64,000 nt of DNA from Girardinichthys multiradiatus (taxonomy: Eukaryota > Chordata > Actinopteri > Cyprinodontiformes > Goodeidae): assembly GCF_021462225.1 (NCBI RefSeq), contig NC_061816.1, forward strand, positions 24,103,049 to 24,167,048. Reading direction: 5' to 3'. This document shows positions 1-11,156 of the stretch, in pieces; positions within the stretch are counted from its first letter, which is position 1; each line of letters opens with the position of its first letter. The translations under genes and the position numbers were made by a program. The notes below the pieces were generated by a model. That model was not told where the DNA came from and did not search any database. It was given only the letters and a program-made list of their open reading frames with translations.

Positions 1-655
1 TGATTGTTCCTTATATTCCTAACAGGCAGGTTTACTGGTGCTTTCTAGAGTCTCTAGAAGTACAATGGTAGGCAGATCCTTTAGTTATCAGGCTCCTCTC
101 GTGTGGAACCAGCTCCCAGTTTTAGCCCGTGAGGCAGACACCCTGTCTACTTTTAAGGCTAGGCTTAAAACTTTCCTGTTTGATAAAGCTTATAGTTAGA
201 GTGGCTTAGGTCATCCTGAGTTATCTCTGTAGTTATGCCGCTATAGGCTTAAGCTGCTGGAGGACATAATGACCACATTCACTCTCTTCGCTACATTCTC
301 ACACTACTCTCCAATCTTGCATTATTTGCTGTTATTTCAGCTTTTAACTTTATGTTCTCTCTCTTTTCTCTTCCTAGAAGCTACACCTCGCCCAACTCTG
401 TGTCTACCTGTGACACTGTCCTGGAGGGGGCATCGTCCAAGCTTCTGCTGGCAACATCTTAAAGCTCACCATGCTAACCCTCCATGCCCATCCAGGAGGA
501 GTGACTGCTAAAATCTCTGACTCGATGCAATCTGCTGGGTTTCCTTTGATAGAAAAACGTTTTGCCACCGGAACTACCAGTTCTGCCTGCCACTGCCACA
601 AATTGAGCTCGGCCCTGCTGCAATTCAATCAATTTCTCGGCACATTTGCAATGTA
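1..655 (+). mobile_element. L2-type LINE, 3' end fragment
   Basis: Bases 60-200 translate to the end of a LINE reverse-transcriptase ORF (about YQAPLVWNQLPVLAREAD, then a TFKARLKTFLFDKAYS-like end and a stop). This C-terminus is common in L2/Jockey-group LINEs of fish. The following 450 bases are the 3' untranslated tail, and the same tail recurs at 35204-35660. The 5' part lies outside the window. Small ORFs across this tail are not genes. The clade assignment is from memory of the family and was not searched. Confidence 0.6.
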
Positions 656-770
656 ATGCAATGCCGACGTGCACAGCGCCCCCTACCGAACAAGATGGGT
701 AGCTCGGTCAGCAGGGAGATGAGGAAAAGCGGCTGCTGATGTCACTCTGCTGCGCCTGCCGCTAAGGAAT

Positions 771-1232
771 GCTTTTTCGTTTTCGAGTTCTGGGCAGTAC
801 TTTGCGGGCAGACCACGAAAACGAAAAAGCAATGTCTGCTTTGTTTTCTTTTTGATTATGGCATAAAATGTGCAGTCGTGAAGAAGAAAATGCAAATGCA
901 AATAGGATGATTGATTACTAATTTTATTTATGGGTCAAATAATGCAGCCACATTCTTAAAATGAAAAAGCATTTCTGGAAATGCTTTTTCATTTTCAAAT
1001 TTTACATTTCAAATTGTATTTTGGTATCTATTTGCTGGGGTACATGTTGAAAAATAAATCTCAAATGTCTTTTTCTTTTTCATTTTAATTAAGTGAAAAA
1101 TGAGCAGTCTTGAAGAAGAAAATTAAAATGCAAATAGGATTATGGATTACTAATTTCATTTATGAGTCAAACAATGCAGCCACATTCTTAAAATGAAAAA
1201 GCATTTCTGAAAATGCTTTTTCATTTGAAATA
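771..1232. repeat. Hairpin-rich region with a 232-bp tandem duplication
   Basis: Two copies of a segment starting near 878 and 1112 are offset by 232 bases. Each ends in a near-perfect palindrome. The first is at 958-995, with 18-bp arms (AAAATGAAAAAGCATTTC) and a 2-base loop. The second is at 1190-1226. A third hairpin at 771-840 has 15-bp arms (GCTTTTTCGTTTTCG) and a 40-base loop. The layout suggests part of a foldback or non-autonomous DNA element. The superfamily was not identified. Confidence 0.6.
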
Positions 1233-1251
1233 TGGTAAAGATTTGCTTCCA

Positions 1252-1836
1252 TATGGTGTAGGGCCTGGCCTCCTTTTGTGGCCAATACAGCGTCAATACG
1301 TCTTGGGAATGACATATACAAGTCCTGCACAGTGGTCAGAGGGATTTTAAGCCATTCTTCTTGCAGGATAGTGGCCAGGTCATTACATGATACTGGTGGA
1401 GGAAAACGTTTCCTGACTCACTCCTCCAAAACAACCCAAAGTGGCTCAATAATATTTAGATCTGGTGACTGTGCAGGCCATGGGAGATGTTCAACTTCAC
1501 TTTCATGTTCATCAAACCAATCTTTCACCAGTCTTGCTGTGTGTATTGGTGCATTGTCATCCTGATACACGGCACCACCTTTAGGATACAATGTTTGAAC
1601 CATTGGAGGCAAATGGTCCTCAAGAATGGTTCGGTAGTCCTTGGCCCATCTAGCACAAGTATTGGGCCAAGGGAATGCCATGATATGGCAGCCCAAACCA
1701 TCATTGATCCACCCCCATGCTTCACTCTGGGCATGCAACAGTCTGGGTGGTACGCTTCTTTGGGGCTTCTCCACACCGTAACTCTCCCGGATGTGGGGAA
1801 AACAGTAAAGGTGGACTCATCAGAGAACAATACATG
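1252..1836 (-). mobile_element. Tc1-like transposon remnant, 3' half of transposase
   Basis: The - strand encodes the C-terminal half of a Tc1 transposase: a [11 protein letters not shown] segment (second catalytic Asp) and [14 protein letters not shown] (catalytic Glu region). The reading is split over two frames (1418-1774 and 1525-1869). The same family recurs at 42589-43755 (longest copy) and at 46896-47237 with 49458-49553. Here the outer terminal repeat is missing on the left. The element stops abruptly at a SINE on the right, so the copy is dead. Confidence 0.85.
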
Positions 1837-1837
1837 T

Positions 1838-2040
1838 AGGCGACTGTGGCTCAGTAGGAAGTCTTGCAATCAGAAGGTTGTGGGTTTGATTCCAGCTTCC
1901 TCCTGCCGTATGTCGATGTGCCCCTGGGCAAGGCAAGGCATCTAATACTTGCCTACAAAATCCTGTGCTTTTCATAAGGCCTCAGTATTATGGTTATGTC
2001 AGTTAAAGGCTGCTCTTGTTGTTTTTTTTTTTTTAATTCA
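1838..2040 (+). mobile_element. tRNA-derived SINE
   Basis: A pol III box A-like TGGCTCAGTAGG (1847-1858) and a box B-like GGTTTGATTCC (1883-1893) have tRNA spacing. A body containing GGGCAAGGCAAGGC follows, then a T-rich end. It abuts the truncated Tc1 directly. It resembles the copy at 44630-44770. It is not a functional tRNA gene because no cloverleaf 3' arm follows box B. Confidence 0.65.
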
Positions 2041-2580
2041 TCTTTTTGTTTTCATCTGTTTATCAACAGTGTGCACTTAGGGACTGAAAGGTCCCCTTAG
2101 AAATTATGATCTGGCAAGGTTTTTTATTGTGTCTTGAATCTTTTGAATGCATAATCTCCAGTTTAAGATCCCTGTATAGTTTTAGGATTTCAGTGATAAT
2201 TAAGTTACCTGAAAATCCGTATTTTTTATACCATCATGTACATATTTCTGTTAAATCAGAGCTTTTGCTCTGTTCCAACCATTTTTCGGAGCATTTATAT
2301 TCAACCTTTCTTTGTTCTGTCTCTTTTTGGTTTTCATTATTTCTAATTTTAAATCCCCTTGTAATTTTAAGATATTGTTAATATTTAGTTTACCCAAGAA
2401 ACCATGTTTTTTTATTCCATGTATGACAGATCATACCTGCTCCTTTTACATAATTCTCCATAAACTTTACATCCCCTTCTAAGTCAATTAGTTTACTTTG
2501 TTTCTTCCCCATTAATATGTTAGTTTAATTGTAGTATAAATGTCCCAGATAAAAGGTTACTTGGCATGAGACTTATGGAC
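2041..2580. other. AT-rich intergenic sequence, nothing recognised
   Basis: Only short ORFs without recognisable domains occur here. No paired repeats or splice-flanked exons were seen. Confidence 0.5.
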
Positions 2581-3771
2581 ATTAACACGGCCTTCTACTG
2601 CGACTAGTTCGCAGCGGTGTTAATTTTCCGGAGTGAAATCCGACCTTAATCTCCAAAGTCACCAGTACGTAGTTTTAATCTGGGCAAAAGAAAACACAGG
2701 ACTAGCAGAATCCTACTAAGATTCTATTAAAATGCTTAGTCCTCCATTTGTTTTAAAATTCTGTGAAATTAATGTTCCATTCACGCTTCACAATATGCAT
2801 ATAAAATCCGCTTATCACTGTATTGTCTTTGTTAACAACACAGTGCATTTATTCAGCCGCAATGGTAAACCTGGCTTCCACCCAGACACACACACGCACA
2901 GTCAGTCAGTCAGTCACTCCCGTTTAATATCAGCAAAAACACTTAACATTCACATTTCTTCTATAATCCGCACCACAGATACTTATATCTAGTACTTTGT
3001 CTTTTATTTTACCCCAAATAATCATCTAGCTCAGTCACACACACACATTCCAGCTCGTATTTCCTCAATTCAACACAACAGTCAGTGACAGACACTCGCA
3101 CACAGGAAATATGCACAAATATGCAAAAACAATCCACTACAAGCCACTTCACCCTATATACATCAAATGCATTTAATTTTCGCTCAAGTAATTAACAATC
3201 CAACCGCATTTTTAAGTCATAATGTGTGTTCAAATATTTAAATTCGACTGCACTTCCCAGTCACTTGTGTAATTCCTCCGTTTGTCCACTAGATGGGGCC
3301 TCTAACCCTTGTGAAGTTTCTGAATGAACCTGTCACCATTAAAAATATTATTTGTAGTCTGCCACGTCACAGGCCTTCAACCTAGCTGTCTTATCAATCC
3401 GTCAATTGATAAGTTGAGACGCCACGCTCAGCAATATTAATTGACTTTAACCTTTTGACCTTTGACCTAAAAGGACTTTAACCTTTGACCTAAAAGGACT
3501 TTAACCTTTGGTCTTATTTCAGCTTTTCATATATGACTCCATTTAAACGCGTTCACTTAATGCACACTCTTTTACAGTTTTGCAGAGTAATAACATTCAG
3601 AACCACTGACATCCTAGAGATAATTTGGCCTATACATAAATTCAATCGGCAGACTTTAATACAATAGGCTCTGCCTACCTTTGATGAGTCGTGGGGCCCC
3701 TAGATGTCAGGAGGTTCGTCTGTCACACTCTCTCTTTGTCCAAATTCCCTGTTCCCTGATTCAGCCGTGAA
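2581..3771 (-). mobile_element. Probable leader/internal remnant of an LTR element
   Basis: This stretch lies on the internal side of the primer-binding site of the LTR at 3792-4318. In the element's - orientation it would be the leader and start of gag. No open gag frame was seen. CA-rich microsatellite stretches occur near 2885-2915 and 3035-3105. The assignment rests on position only, and the left border is not defined. Confidence 0.3.
3443..3511. repeat. Three short tandem repeats, period about 23 bp
   Basis: GACTTTAACCTTTGACC with TAAAAG linkers is repeated three times, the last copy diverged (ACCTTTGGTC). Confidence 0.75.
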
Positions 3772-3789
3772 TCACGTCGGAGGTCGCCA
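3772..3789 (-). other. Retroviral primer-binding site, tRNA-Trp-like
   Basis: The + strand reads TCACGTCGGAGGTCGCCA, two bases from the LTR edge. It resembles the 3' end of vertebrate tRNA-Trp (TCACGTCGGGGTCACCA), with one extra base and one substitution. Its position next to a TG-CA bounded LTR supports the call. The tRNA identity is an inference from memory. Confidence 0.5.
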
Positions 3790-3791
3790 AT

Positions 3792-4318
3792 TGTTGAAGT
3801 TTCCCTTTAACGGGTAACTCCTGCGCGTTCGTTTATTCACCGTAAGCTGAAAGAATCACACACATTAGAATAAATCACACGGAGACAGCTGTATTCAAAA
3901 ACACCTGGGCCCAGGGGAAGAGCTCACGCAGAGATGTCTTCTGAGCTTTTTACTGGGCTCATGTCTTTTTTTGAAACACACATGAAGAATGGGCAACGCC
4001 CCTGTTTACAGTTTTTTTTCACACATATAGTTACGAACACACTTTTCCGGCTGACCATATTTAGAAAGTTATTATTCTGCATATTTTGCACCTGCACTCT
4101 GCTTTTCTGCTGATATGAGAAGGGAGTACTTGGCCTGTTAATCTGTTCACATCCTTTTCTCACCCCTACAGTTCTTCAGTATTTTTCTGCTTCACCACAC
4201 TCAAGGCCAAGTTTGTGCAATACTATTCTGCAGGCCACAAACACAGGTTATACATTTTATTTCCCACACTGGTTATGAACATAATAATAATAATGCACAC
4301 ACATAATATATCTCCACA
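3792..4318 (-). mobile_element. Long terminal repeat of an endogenous retrovirus or LTR element
   Basis: On the - strand it starts TGTGGAGATATATTATGTG and ends CTTCAACA, a TG-CA bounded block of 527 bp. An AATAAA signal about 45 bases before its end (GGTGAATAAACGAACG) suits an R/U5 boundary. A primer-binding site follows after two bases. No second LTR copy was found in the window, so this is an incomplete element. Confidence 0.6.
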
Positions 4319-5480
4319 ATAGTTGTGTTTTACAATTTGTAGTTGTGTTTAATAACTTGTTGATGTGGTTTGCACTTCAGGGCCACCATAATAACGCGCC
4401 GTCCACGTTTATGCATTTCAACCGTTTTATTAGTGGTATTTTAAAGGTATATGTTTGATTCTGATGATAAGCTATAAGCTTCTTTTGTTAGCTCCAACCA
4501 CTAACAGCTAAAAACACGTGCTTGCCAACTAAAGATCATTTACCCAAAAAGGTTGTTAGTTTTCAAGCTAGGAAATAATATTTCCCTAAATATTATTTTA
4601 CTAAATTTGATAACTAATTAAACACCATTAAGCCACATTTCTCAAAGATTTGGTTCTTATTTAAAATATTTCCTTAAATATTTTACTATTTCCTTAATAA
4701 TATTTCTTAAAATATTATTTTAATAAATAAAGGCAGCTAATTAAACACCATTCTGAATTGGTCATCCAGAAGGTTGGTTTTATTCAGCAAATCATTCTCA
4801 AATAATCAAATAATGTTTTATCTGATCTTACACTGTGAATGGTTGTCTAAAGGTATACCAATTATTGCCTAAGTTAGTTCCAAGACTAACTTAATTTCAT
4901 TTCCTGATTCTTCAAGATAATCCTTGGTTCTCAAACATAAATAACATCGCATGGTAATGTTGCATCATTCTTTCGATCATAGTTTCCAACCATCTTTGAT
5001 CAACTTTTTTATATTGTACATTAGTCTTCCTTATTCTTTCATTCTGCTTGGTAGTTTAGTTGGATTGTAAAGAGTTTGTTGATTGAAATATGTTTGACTT
5101 TGAGTTGACTTATTTTTGTTGATAAATTCTTGTATTTTAAGAAATTGTGTGAATTCATTCCGTGTGTGTGCAGAGTTTTGCTGTTCAATAATGTCAGAAC
5201 TTGGCTCACCCCTTTCAATTTTGTCCTAAAACCACCGCCTTATCGGGCTGGTATTCACAGGACAACCTTTAACAGACAAGTAATATTATTTAATAAAATA
5301 TTTAAGTATTAATATTAAATAATATATTCATATTCAAAATCACAACAGTGGGCACCTCACTCACTTTGAACTGATTCACAGGGAGCTTTAGGGACAGAAA
5401 CTATTTCAGTTTCAGTTCCATGTCTACTCTTTTTCATATTAGGTCATGACCCATCATTTTTACACATCATTATTGCATAT
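4319..5480. other. AT-rich intergenic DNA, nothing recognised
   Basis: It is rich in TAAATATTATTTTA-like stretches (4560-4740). It has no long ORF, no terminal repeats and no exon-like segments. Confidence 0.5.
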
Positions 5481-5489
5481 GTTGAATAT

Positions 5490-6619
5490 TTGCTGTGTAA
5501 TTCAGTTGGTGGAAGGACAGCAGCAGTGGTAAACATCCCATACTATAACATCATGATAAAAAGAAAAACATCAGACTATCTTGAGGTGTATAATGTGAAA
5601 TTGACTGCTATTATGTTAGCTTTTAATTGGCTGCTTCTTAATATCATTGGGGACATAAACAAAGCTATAGTTGTTTCAGATAGCCAAGCATAACACCGGG
5701 CAAATCGTGTGGACTTGATCTTTTATTTTAAATATATTACAGTTTGTTCCAGCTGTGTAGTAAAAATGTCTATTGTAGAATATAAACTATCTATGTGTGT
5801 AACTGGAATGTGTGGAAATAGGGGGGTCAAGCTTAGGGAGTGAAGCATAAAAACTGCAACATCATAAATTAGTGGAGGACAAGGGATCATTGGATGGGGG
5901 TGAAGAAGATACGGGAGGACAAGCCCACTAGAAGAAAATAACCAGAAACACTCCTTATTTGGACCTAAGGAAATGTTATGCTATATACATGAGTGACATG
6001 ATATATGTATATGTTGAACACACCCTTGAGACTGAATAAAACGAGCTGAGAAGCAAAGAGAGGGCAGAGTTGGACTCATAGGTTTTCACTGGAGTCTATC
6101 TCTCTCACTCTACGCAGAGGCAAACTCAAAGTTGATTGTACTTTGTGTTTATTTCACTCTTTTGAAACCTGTACCCAAATCAACAGACCCGGGGAAGCAG
6201 AGACAGCTTCGACACTATGTTCAATTTGTCTGGATCCCTGCCCGTTGGCATTGAGGGTAATGAAGAGGCAAATATTTTAGCTAAACAGACCCTGAAGTTG
6301 GATGAGGTTGACATAAACATACCATTGAGCAAACCTCAGGCAAAATCTTTCATTCAGAACATTGTTTAAAAAGTGCCAAGAACAACTGGATAATAATGAC
6401 ATTTGTGGACATCTATACATATCCAAGGGAATGTGTGGGGTGATAAGTCTAGGGATAGGAGCTGGAGAGAGGAGGCCGTTTTGACGAGCCTGAGAATTGG
6501 CCATGTAGGCCTTAACCAATTGCTTTACTGTGTAGGAAAACATCAAACGGAATCATGTAGTTATTGTGATCAGTCAGTAAGTGTCGAACATGTCCTAATA
6601 GAGTGTAACAAGTGAGCAT
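5490..6619 (+). mobile_element. LINE remnant with RNase H domain, split by a solo LTR
   Basis: The piece at 5490-5693 translates to the first half of an RNase H domain (TSDYLEVYNVKLTAIMLA, then VVSDSQA). The piece from 6220 continues with SLPVGIEGNEEANILAKQ, the second RNase H motif. It then runs into a C-terminal segment with a C-x2-C...VEHVLIEC zinc-knuckle-like end (6403-6615). RNase H after reverse transcriptase is typical of I-group LINEs. The domain is interrupted by the LTR at 5796-6214 and by stops. Confidence 0.7.
5796..6214 (+). mobile_element. Solo LTR (419 bp) with 5-bp target duplication
   Basis: The block starts TGTGTAACTGGAATG and ends GCTTCGACA. It is flanked by identical CTATG at 5791-5795 and 6215-6219. 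An AATAAA at 6035-6040 fits the + orientation. It interrupts an RNase H coding frame that resumes on the other side. That is the expected outcome of LTR-LTR recombination after proviral insertion. Confidence 0.85.
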
Positions 6620-6725
6620 AAAAAGAAGAAGAGCACAAACATCTAAACATCTATCATTTCTAAATAGAGAGAAAAAAAGCACTTACTTTTGTCAATCTAT
6701 TGGTTGATACTGTACAACTAAAAAT

Positions 6726-6729
<4 letters not shown>

Positions 6730-6794
<65 letters not shown>
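6730..6794. repeat. (AT)n microsatellite
   Basis: About 65 bases of uninterrupted AT dinucleotides, with shorter AT runs to 6815. Confidence 0.95.
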
Positions 6795-6796
<2 letters not shown>

Positions 6797-6814
6797 CAAA
6801 TATATATATATATT

Positions 6815-7122
6815 TCAAAATAACCACCCTTTGCTTTGATTACTGCTTTGTCCTCTTGGCATTCTCTCCATGAGCTTCATGAGGTGGTCACCTCTTGAAG
6901 CACATTTTAGAGGTTCATTGAGTCATCACAACAAAGGACATCTACTTTAAAACATCTATAATATAAACAATTCTTTTACTTTTTGTTTTCTACATAATTT
7001 CATGTGTTCATTCACTGTTTTGATGCCTTCAGTGAGAATTAACGTACAATGTAAATGGTCATAAACATAAAGAAAACCATTAAATGAGACAGGCGTTCTA
7101 AAACTTTTGACTGGTAGTGTAT
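6815..7122 (+). mobile_element. Tc1-like 3' end remnant
   Basis: The sequence carries the translated vestige AKGGYFE (as its antisense TTTCAAAATAACCACCCTTTG). It ends in TAAAACTTTTGACTGGTAGTG, which parallels the end of the Tc1 copy at 42400-42580. It has no transposase frame left. Confidence 0.55.
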
Positions 7123-7310
7123 AATGTGCATAGGTTAATTCCCCCTGACTATCATTGACGTTAACGTTCCAGTTCAGTAGGTGGCGGTAAATGCACCCTA
7201 ATTTGGTTTGCCAACCGCCAGCTCAATTCAGGAAGAAGAAGGATTGTGTCATGGTGCACAGTGTGAACAGCAGAACCGTAATGCCCTCTTAACAAGTTTG
7301 TATGGAGTCA

Positions 7311-7510
7311 GGGCGTGGCGCTGGTGGTGTAGGGGTTAGCGCGTGACCACATATAGAGGCTATAGTCCTCAAAGCGGCCGTCCTGGGTTTGAGTCCTGGA
7401 CCTGGCGACCTTTGCAGAATGTCTCCCCCTCTCTTTGCCACTCCTTCCTCTCTGCATACTATCAAAAATAAAGGTCTCTAGTGCCGAACAAATTCTTTAA
7501 AACAATTTTA
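7311..7510 (+). mobile_element. tRNA-derived SINE with A-rich tail
   Basis: It opens with GGCGCTGGTGGTGTAGGGGT, which includes a box A-like block. Box B GGTTTGAGTCC follows near 7387. The body contains CTCCCCCTCTCTTTGCC and an AAATAAAGG stretch, then an A-rich end. A partial antisense copy lies at 13681-13767. The region before it (7140-7300) holds a GGTGGCGGTAA...CCAACCGCC motif common in fish repeats. Confidence 0.65.
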
Positions 7511-8425
7511 AAAAAAGTTTGTATGAAGTCAACTTTTGGTAATTTATAGATTTTTGTATTGTTAGTAGTATGAGATAGTGGGATGTTTTAATAGTGGCCA
7601 CAGATGCTAGGATACAACTAGCTCTGGAACTGTCTGGCTTTTTCTAAGCTAGCTTAACTCCTGAGAAGTTAGGATCGCATTTAAGGTCTGTTCCACTGTT
7701 TAAAGAAGGCTTTGATCAGTTCAGGTCTGGTCAAAACATTCAGACTGGTTTATTCTCAACTGGCCAAAGACTTTTACTGTTTACTTGTGTTTTTTAAAAC
7801 ATAAACTGTATTTATGAAAGCTAATTAATTTAAACGGTTGTCCTTCCTTTTTAGGCAATAAAACCACCTTCAATGGTTTCAGGTGTTAAAACGTTGACTG
7901 ACAGAGATTTTTTAAAATAATGCTTGTGCTGTGTGGAACATAGAAGAAAACAAAAAAGACTGACTGACTGCTCGAAAAGCAAGTAAATAACAACAGAATA
8001 ACCGAAATTCAACTAAAATTCTACAGTTTCATTTTTAATACACACATGGAGGCCAATGCAGGGACTTTAAAATCAGTGTGACTGGATCCACCTGGGAAAA
8101 CCAATGGACTTAAAGTGATCAAACCTTATATGATATATTCTACACTAAATAAAGAAGGTTAAAACTAATTGTTTTTAGTACTTAAGGCTGGTCAGACTTG
8201 GACTGAATACTTTTTCACCGATTCCAGTTTCTTTAACACTGAAATAACCTGTGTTTTAAATTATTAGACATTAACAGAGGATCATGGTGGTCCTTGGTCT
8301 ACCTTAACTGGTTCTCAGAAATAATTTTGTAGTAATTATTTGTAAGCTAAATATAGTAAGGTCGCACTAATAAACACAAATAGCCAATACGATGAGTTTT
8401 TTAAGCAGTTTGGTCTTTGCTTCAT
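7511..8425. other. Intergenic, nothing recognised
   Basis: No ORF above 60 codons with a recognisable domain, and no terminal repeats or splice-flanked exons were identified. Confidence 0.45.
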
Positions 8426-8429
8426 TAGA

Positions 8430-9420
8430 AACATCTTTATCAGAAGTTCGATGGAGAGACATATGACAGTGAACCAGAAACAAGACCTGGTGGATGTCTA
8501 TGTTGGGTTTTGTTTAGCTCTGAAGTCCTAATTTGGAACCAGAAATGAGATCAAACCCAATCTAACTGTGTTCATTTTCCATATTTGAATAGAAGTGGGA
8601 TATTTTGAAGGATATCTGTTCTTACTTCTGAAGGTTTTAAAAACACATATTAAACTTTTTGCATTGGACCAAGACAGAAATGGTTGAATAAAATCCATTA
8701 TTAGTAACATTTTTATTATAAGCTTTAAAACCTAAACCAGAGTCAAATACAACACCAAGATTTTTATCTTGGTCTGGACGGTTAATTCCCAGAGTTGAGA
8801 GATTTACTGTTAGTTTCTGTCTGTAAAATTATTACCAAATATTAAAATCTCAGTTTTGTCCTGATTGAGCTGGAACAAACTGTGTGCCATCCATGATATA
8901 TTTTCTAAAATACAATGAAAAGGAATGATTTGGCCAGGAGTCATCAGGAGACTATGCCAAGTAAAGCTGTATATCTTCAGCATAGCTGTGAAATAAATGT
9001 CTTCTCTCCTGATGATCTTATCCAGTGGCAGCATGTATAAAATATAAAACAAAAACTCGTGATGCAACATTAAGATTCAGATAGCACAACTTCTCTGTCA
9101 GATTTGATTAGAACCACTTAACCACAGAACCACAGGTGTGTAAATGCCTGTCTACTGACCATGTCAGCAGACTGTTGAGATCGACTTCATTGAAGGCTGT
9201 ACTAGGGTCCAGTAAAACCAGTACTGATGGTTTGTTCAGAATAACATCAAAGCTGTGGGATAGATCATGATCAGGAGAAAATATTTAACAATGATTGAGC
9301 TAATTAAGCTAATCTTTTTCTGAAAGAGATAATGGCATGTTTCACTTTTATTATTCCCAGATAGTCTTTGAAAGACCCTGTGATGTGTGCAGAATAATCC
9401 AGTCCAAGTCTGACCCACAG
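8430..9420 (-). mobile_element. L2-type LINE reverse-transcriptase remnant
   Basis: Near 9215 the - strand translates as LVLLDPSTAFNEVDLNSLL, matching the LDLSAAFDTVDH motif of reverse transcriptase. Near 9060-8830 it reads MLPLDKIIRRE and later NISWMAHSLFQLNQDKTEIL, the L2 motif downstream of the FADD box. The FADD box itself is lost. Multiple frameshifts and stops make it a dead fragment. Confidence 0.7.
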
Positions 9421-10588
9421 TCTTTATAGATGTTTATGCTTTATTTGGGCCGCTGAAAAAACCCCAATAAAATAGTCAATTTTTTGTAAATTTTCAAATA
9501 TAGAATAAAAGGTTGACAGATCACAAACGGTGCTTAAATAATCTGTAACCTATGTTAAATAACCTGCTATTGAACTGGAGTCTAGAGGGTGATACGGGAG
9601 TGGATTTTCTCTCCTGTCCCATCCCGCTCCCACAGAAAAATGTCTTGTCCCATCCCAATCCCAGGCCAGCATAAAAAAGAAAATCCTGTCCCATCCCACT
9701 CCTGGTAAATTGACTCCCACTCCCATCCCGCTCCCATTTGGAACGACTCCCACTCCTGTGCCACTCCCATTTTTGTTTTCTTCATTTAGTCTTTTGGCAA
9801 TTTCTTTGAAGGACCAGTTAGGTCCCTGTTTTTAGCTGTAATAAAGACCAGTTAAAGCAAAAAGAATAATAATGAAGAAATAATAAAATATCAAACAAGG
9901 AAACAGACCATGCCTATCTCAGTTGAATAAACAAAATGTACATAGTTGTATTTTACTCATTTATTAAGTGATTGTTTCCTTTGAACAATGACATTATTTT
10001 TATGTTTCAAATTGCTGAAACGAAAGAAAAATGCACCTAGCAAGAGAACTGTACTCGGTGAACAAAAGTGCAAAAAGGTATTACCTTCACAATTTAGAAA
10101 CTCTACCTCAATGGTTCACAGCCCTGGTCCTCAGGGACCCCTTCCCTGCAAGTTTTAGACGTGTGTCTGCTCCAGCACACCTGATTCAAATTCTGACATG
10201 ACCTCCTATACAGGCATCAAGAATGGAGGGTCTAACTGGACAAAATTAATACAATAAAATCTTCATTAAATAAATAAATGTTGTGAATGTCCCATAAGTG
10301 AAGTAAATGTAACATGAAAGAAATGTAACATTAAATGTGGCATTAAATTAAAGGTACCATTTATTTCTTTAATACATCATTAGAAACAATAAATGTACCA
10401 TTATGTCATGAAATAGACCATTATGCAATTAAATGTACCACTGAATAATTAAGTATAATGTTAAAGACGACATGACGTAATTAGTGGTACACTTAATATT
10501 TAATGATGTATTAAATAAATTGTACATTTAAAGGTTCATTCAATTTTTTTCTATTTCGCAACATATTTATTTAATATCTTCCCTTGAT

Positions 10589-10608
10589 GAAAGGCTTATA
10601 AGCCTTTC
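10589..10608. repeat. Perfect 20-bp palindrome
   Basis: GAAAGGCTTATAAGCCTTTC lies just outside the inner inverted repeat of hAT copy A. In copy B the equivalent (near 19099) has changed to GAAAGGCTTGTAAGCCTTTC. Confidence 0.9.
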
Positions 10609-10622
10609 TATACAAAGCCTGC

Positions 10623-11156
10623 GAGGGGACATGGGGGAATTCTTTTTCTTTTGCGTTCCCACGCAACAGTCTTTGCGTTATCTCGCAACACTTTGTGGGA
10701 GACCCGTTTTTGAGATTTATTGAGTTTTATTTTGAAATTGGCCTTAAATAAAAGGATCTTCAATCAGACTTAAAGACAGTTTTTATCCACAAGCTGTCAA
10801 ACAAACTACTGAACTCTGGACAATAATACTGCACGAAACCACATCTGTGACACTTTATTTGCTTATTACTGCTGCATGATGTGTACTTTTTTTGCACGCC
10901 ACTTTTGTTTTTATCGTGATTTGAACGATTCTTCTTATTCTAAGCATTTAATCGCATTGTTGACTGCATGTTAACCTGCATATGACAAATAAACCATATC
11001 AGTGCCATATCAGTGCTGTTTGTTTTGTGAGCAGTTTGTCATCTGTGCTGCTGCTCCAAAATGCACAGCTTTCTCAAGGTGATTAACAACTTTTGCGAGC
11101 GAACGCAAAAGTATTGCGTGGGGACGCAAAAGAAAAAAAATCCCCCATGTCCCCTC
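10623..11156. repeat. Inner 534-bp block with terminal inverted repeats in hAT copy A
   Basis: The left end GAGGGGACATGGGGGA is followed by TTCTTTTTCTTTTGCGTTCC. The right end is its inverse (...GGGGACGCAAAAG, then TCCCCCATGTCCCCTC). The arms are about 45 bp. The same block of the same length is in copy B (18551-19084). It is either an older nested element that amplified with its host or an internal structure of the family. Confidence 0.7.

Noticed and set aside
1847..1893. tRNA gene
   Set aside because: Box A and B are present but the acceptor and T arms do not pair. The body is that of a SINE.
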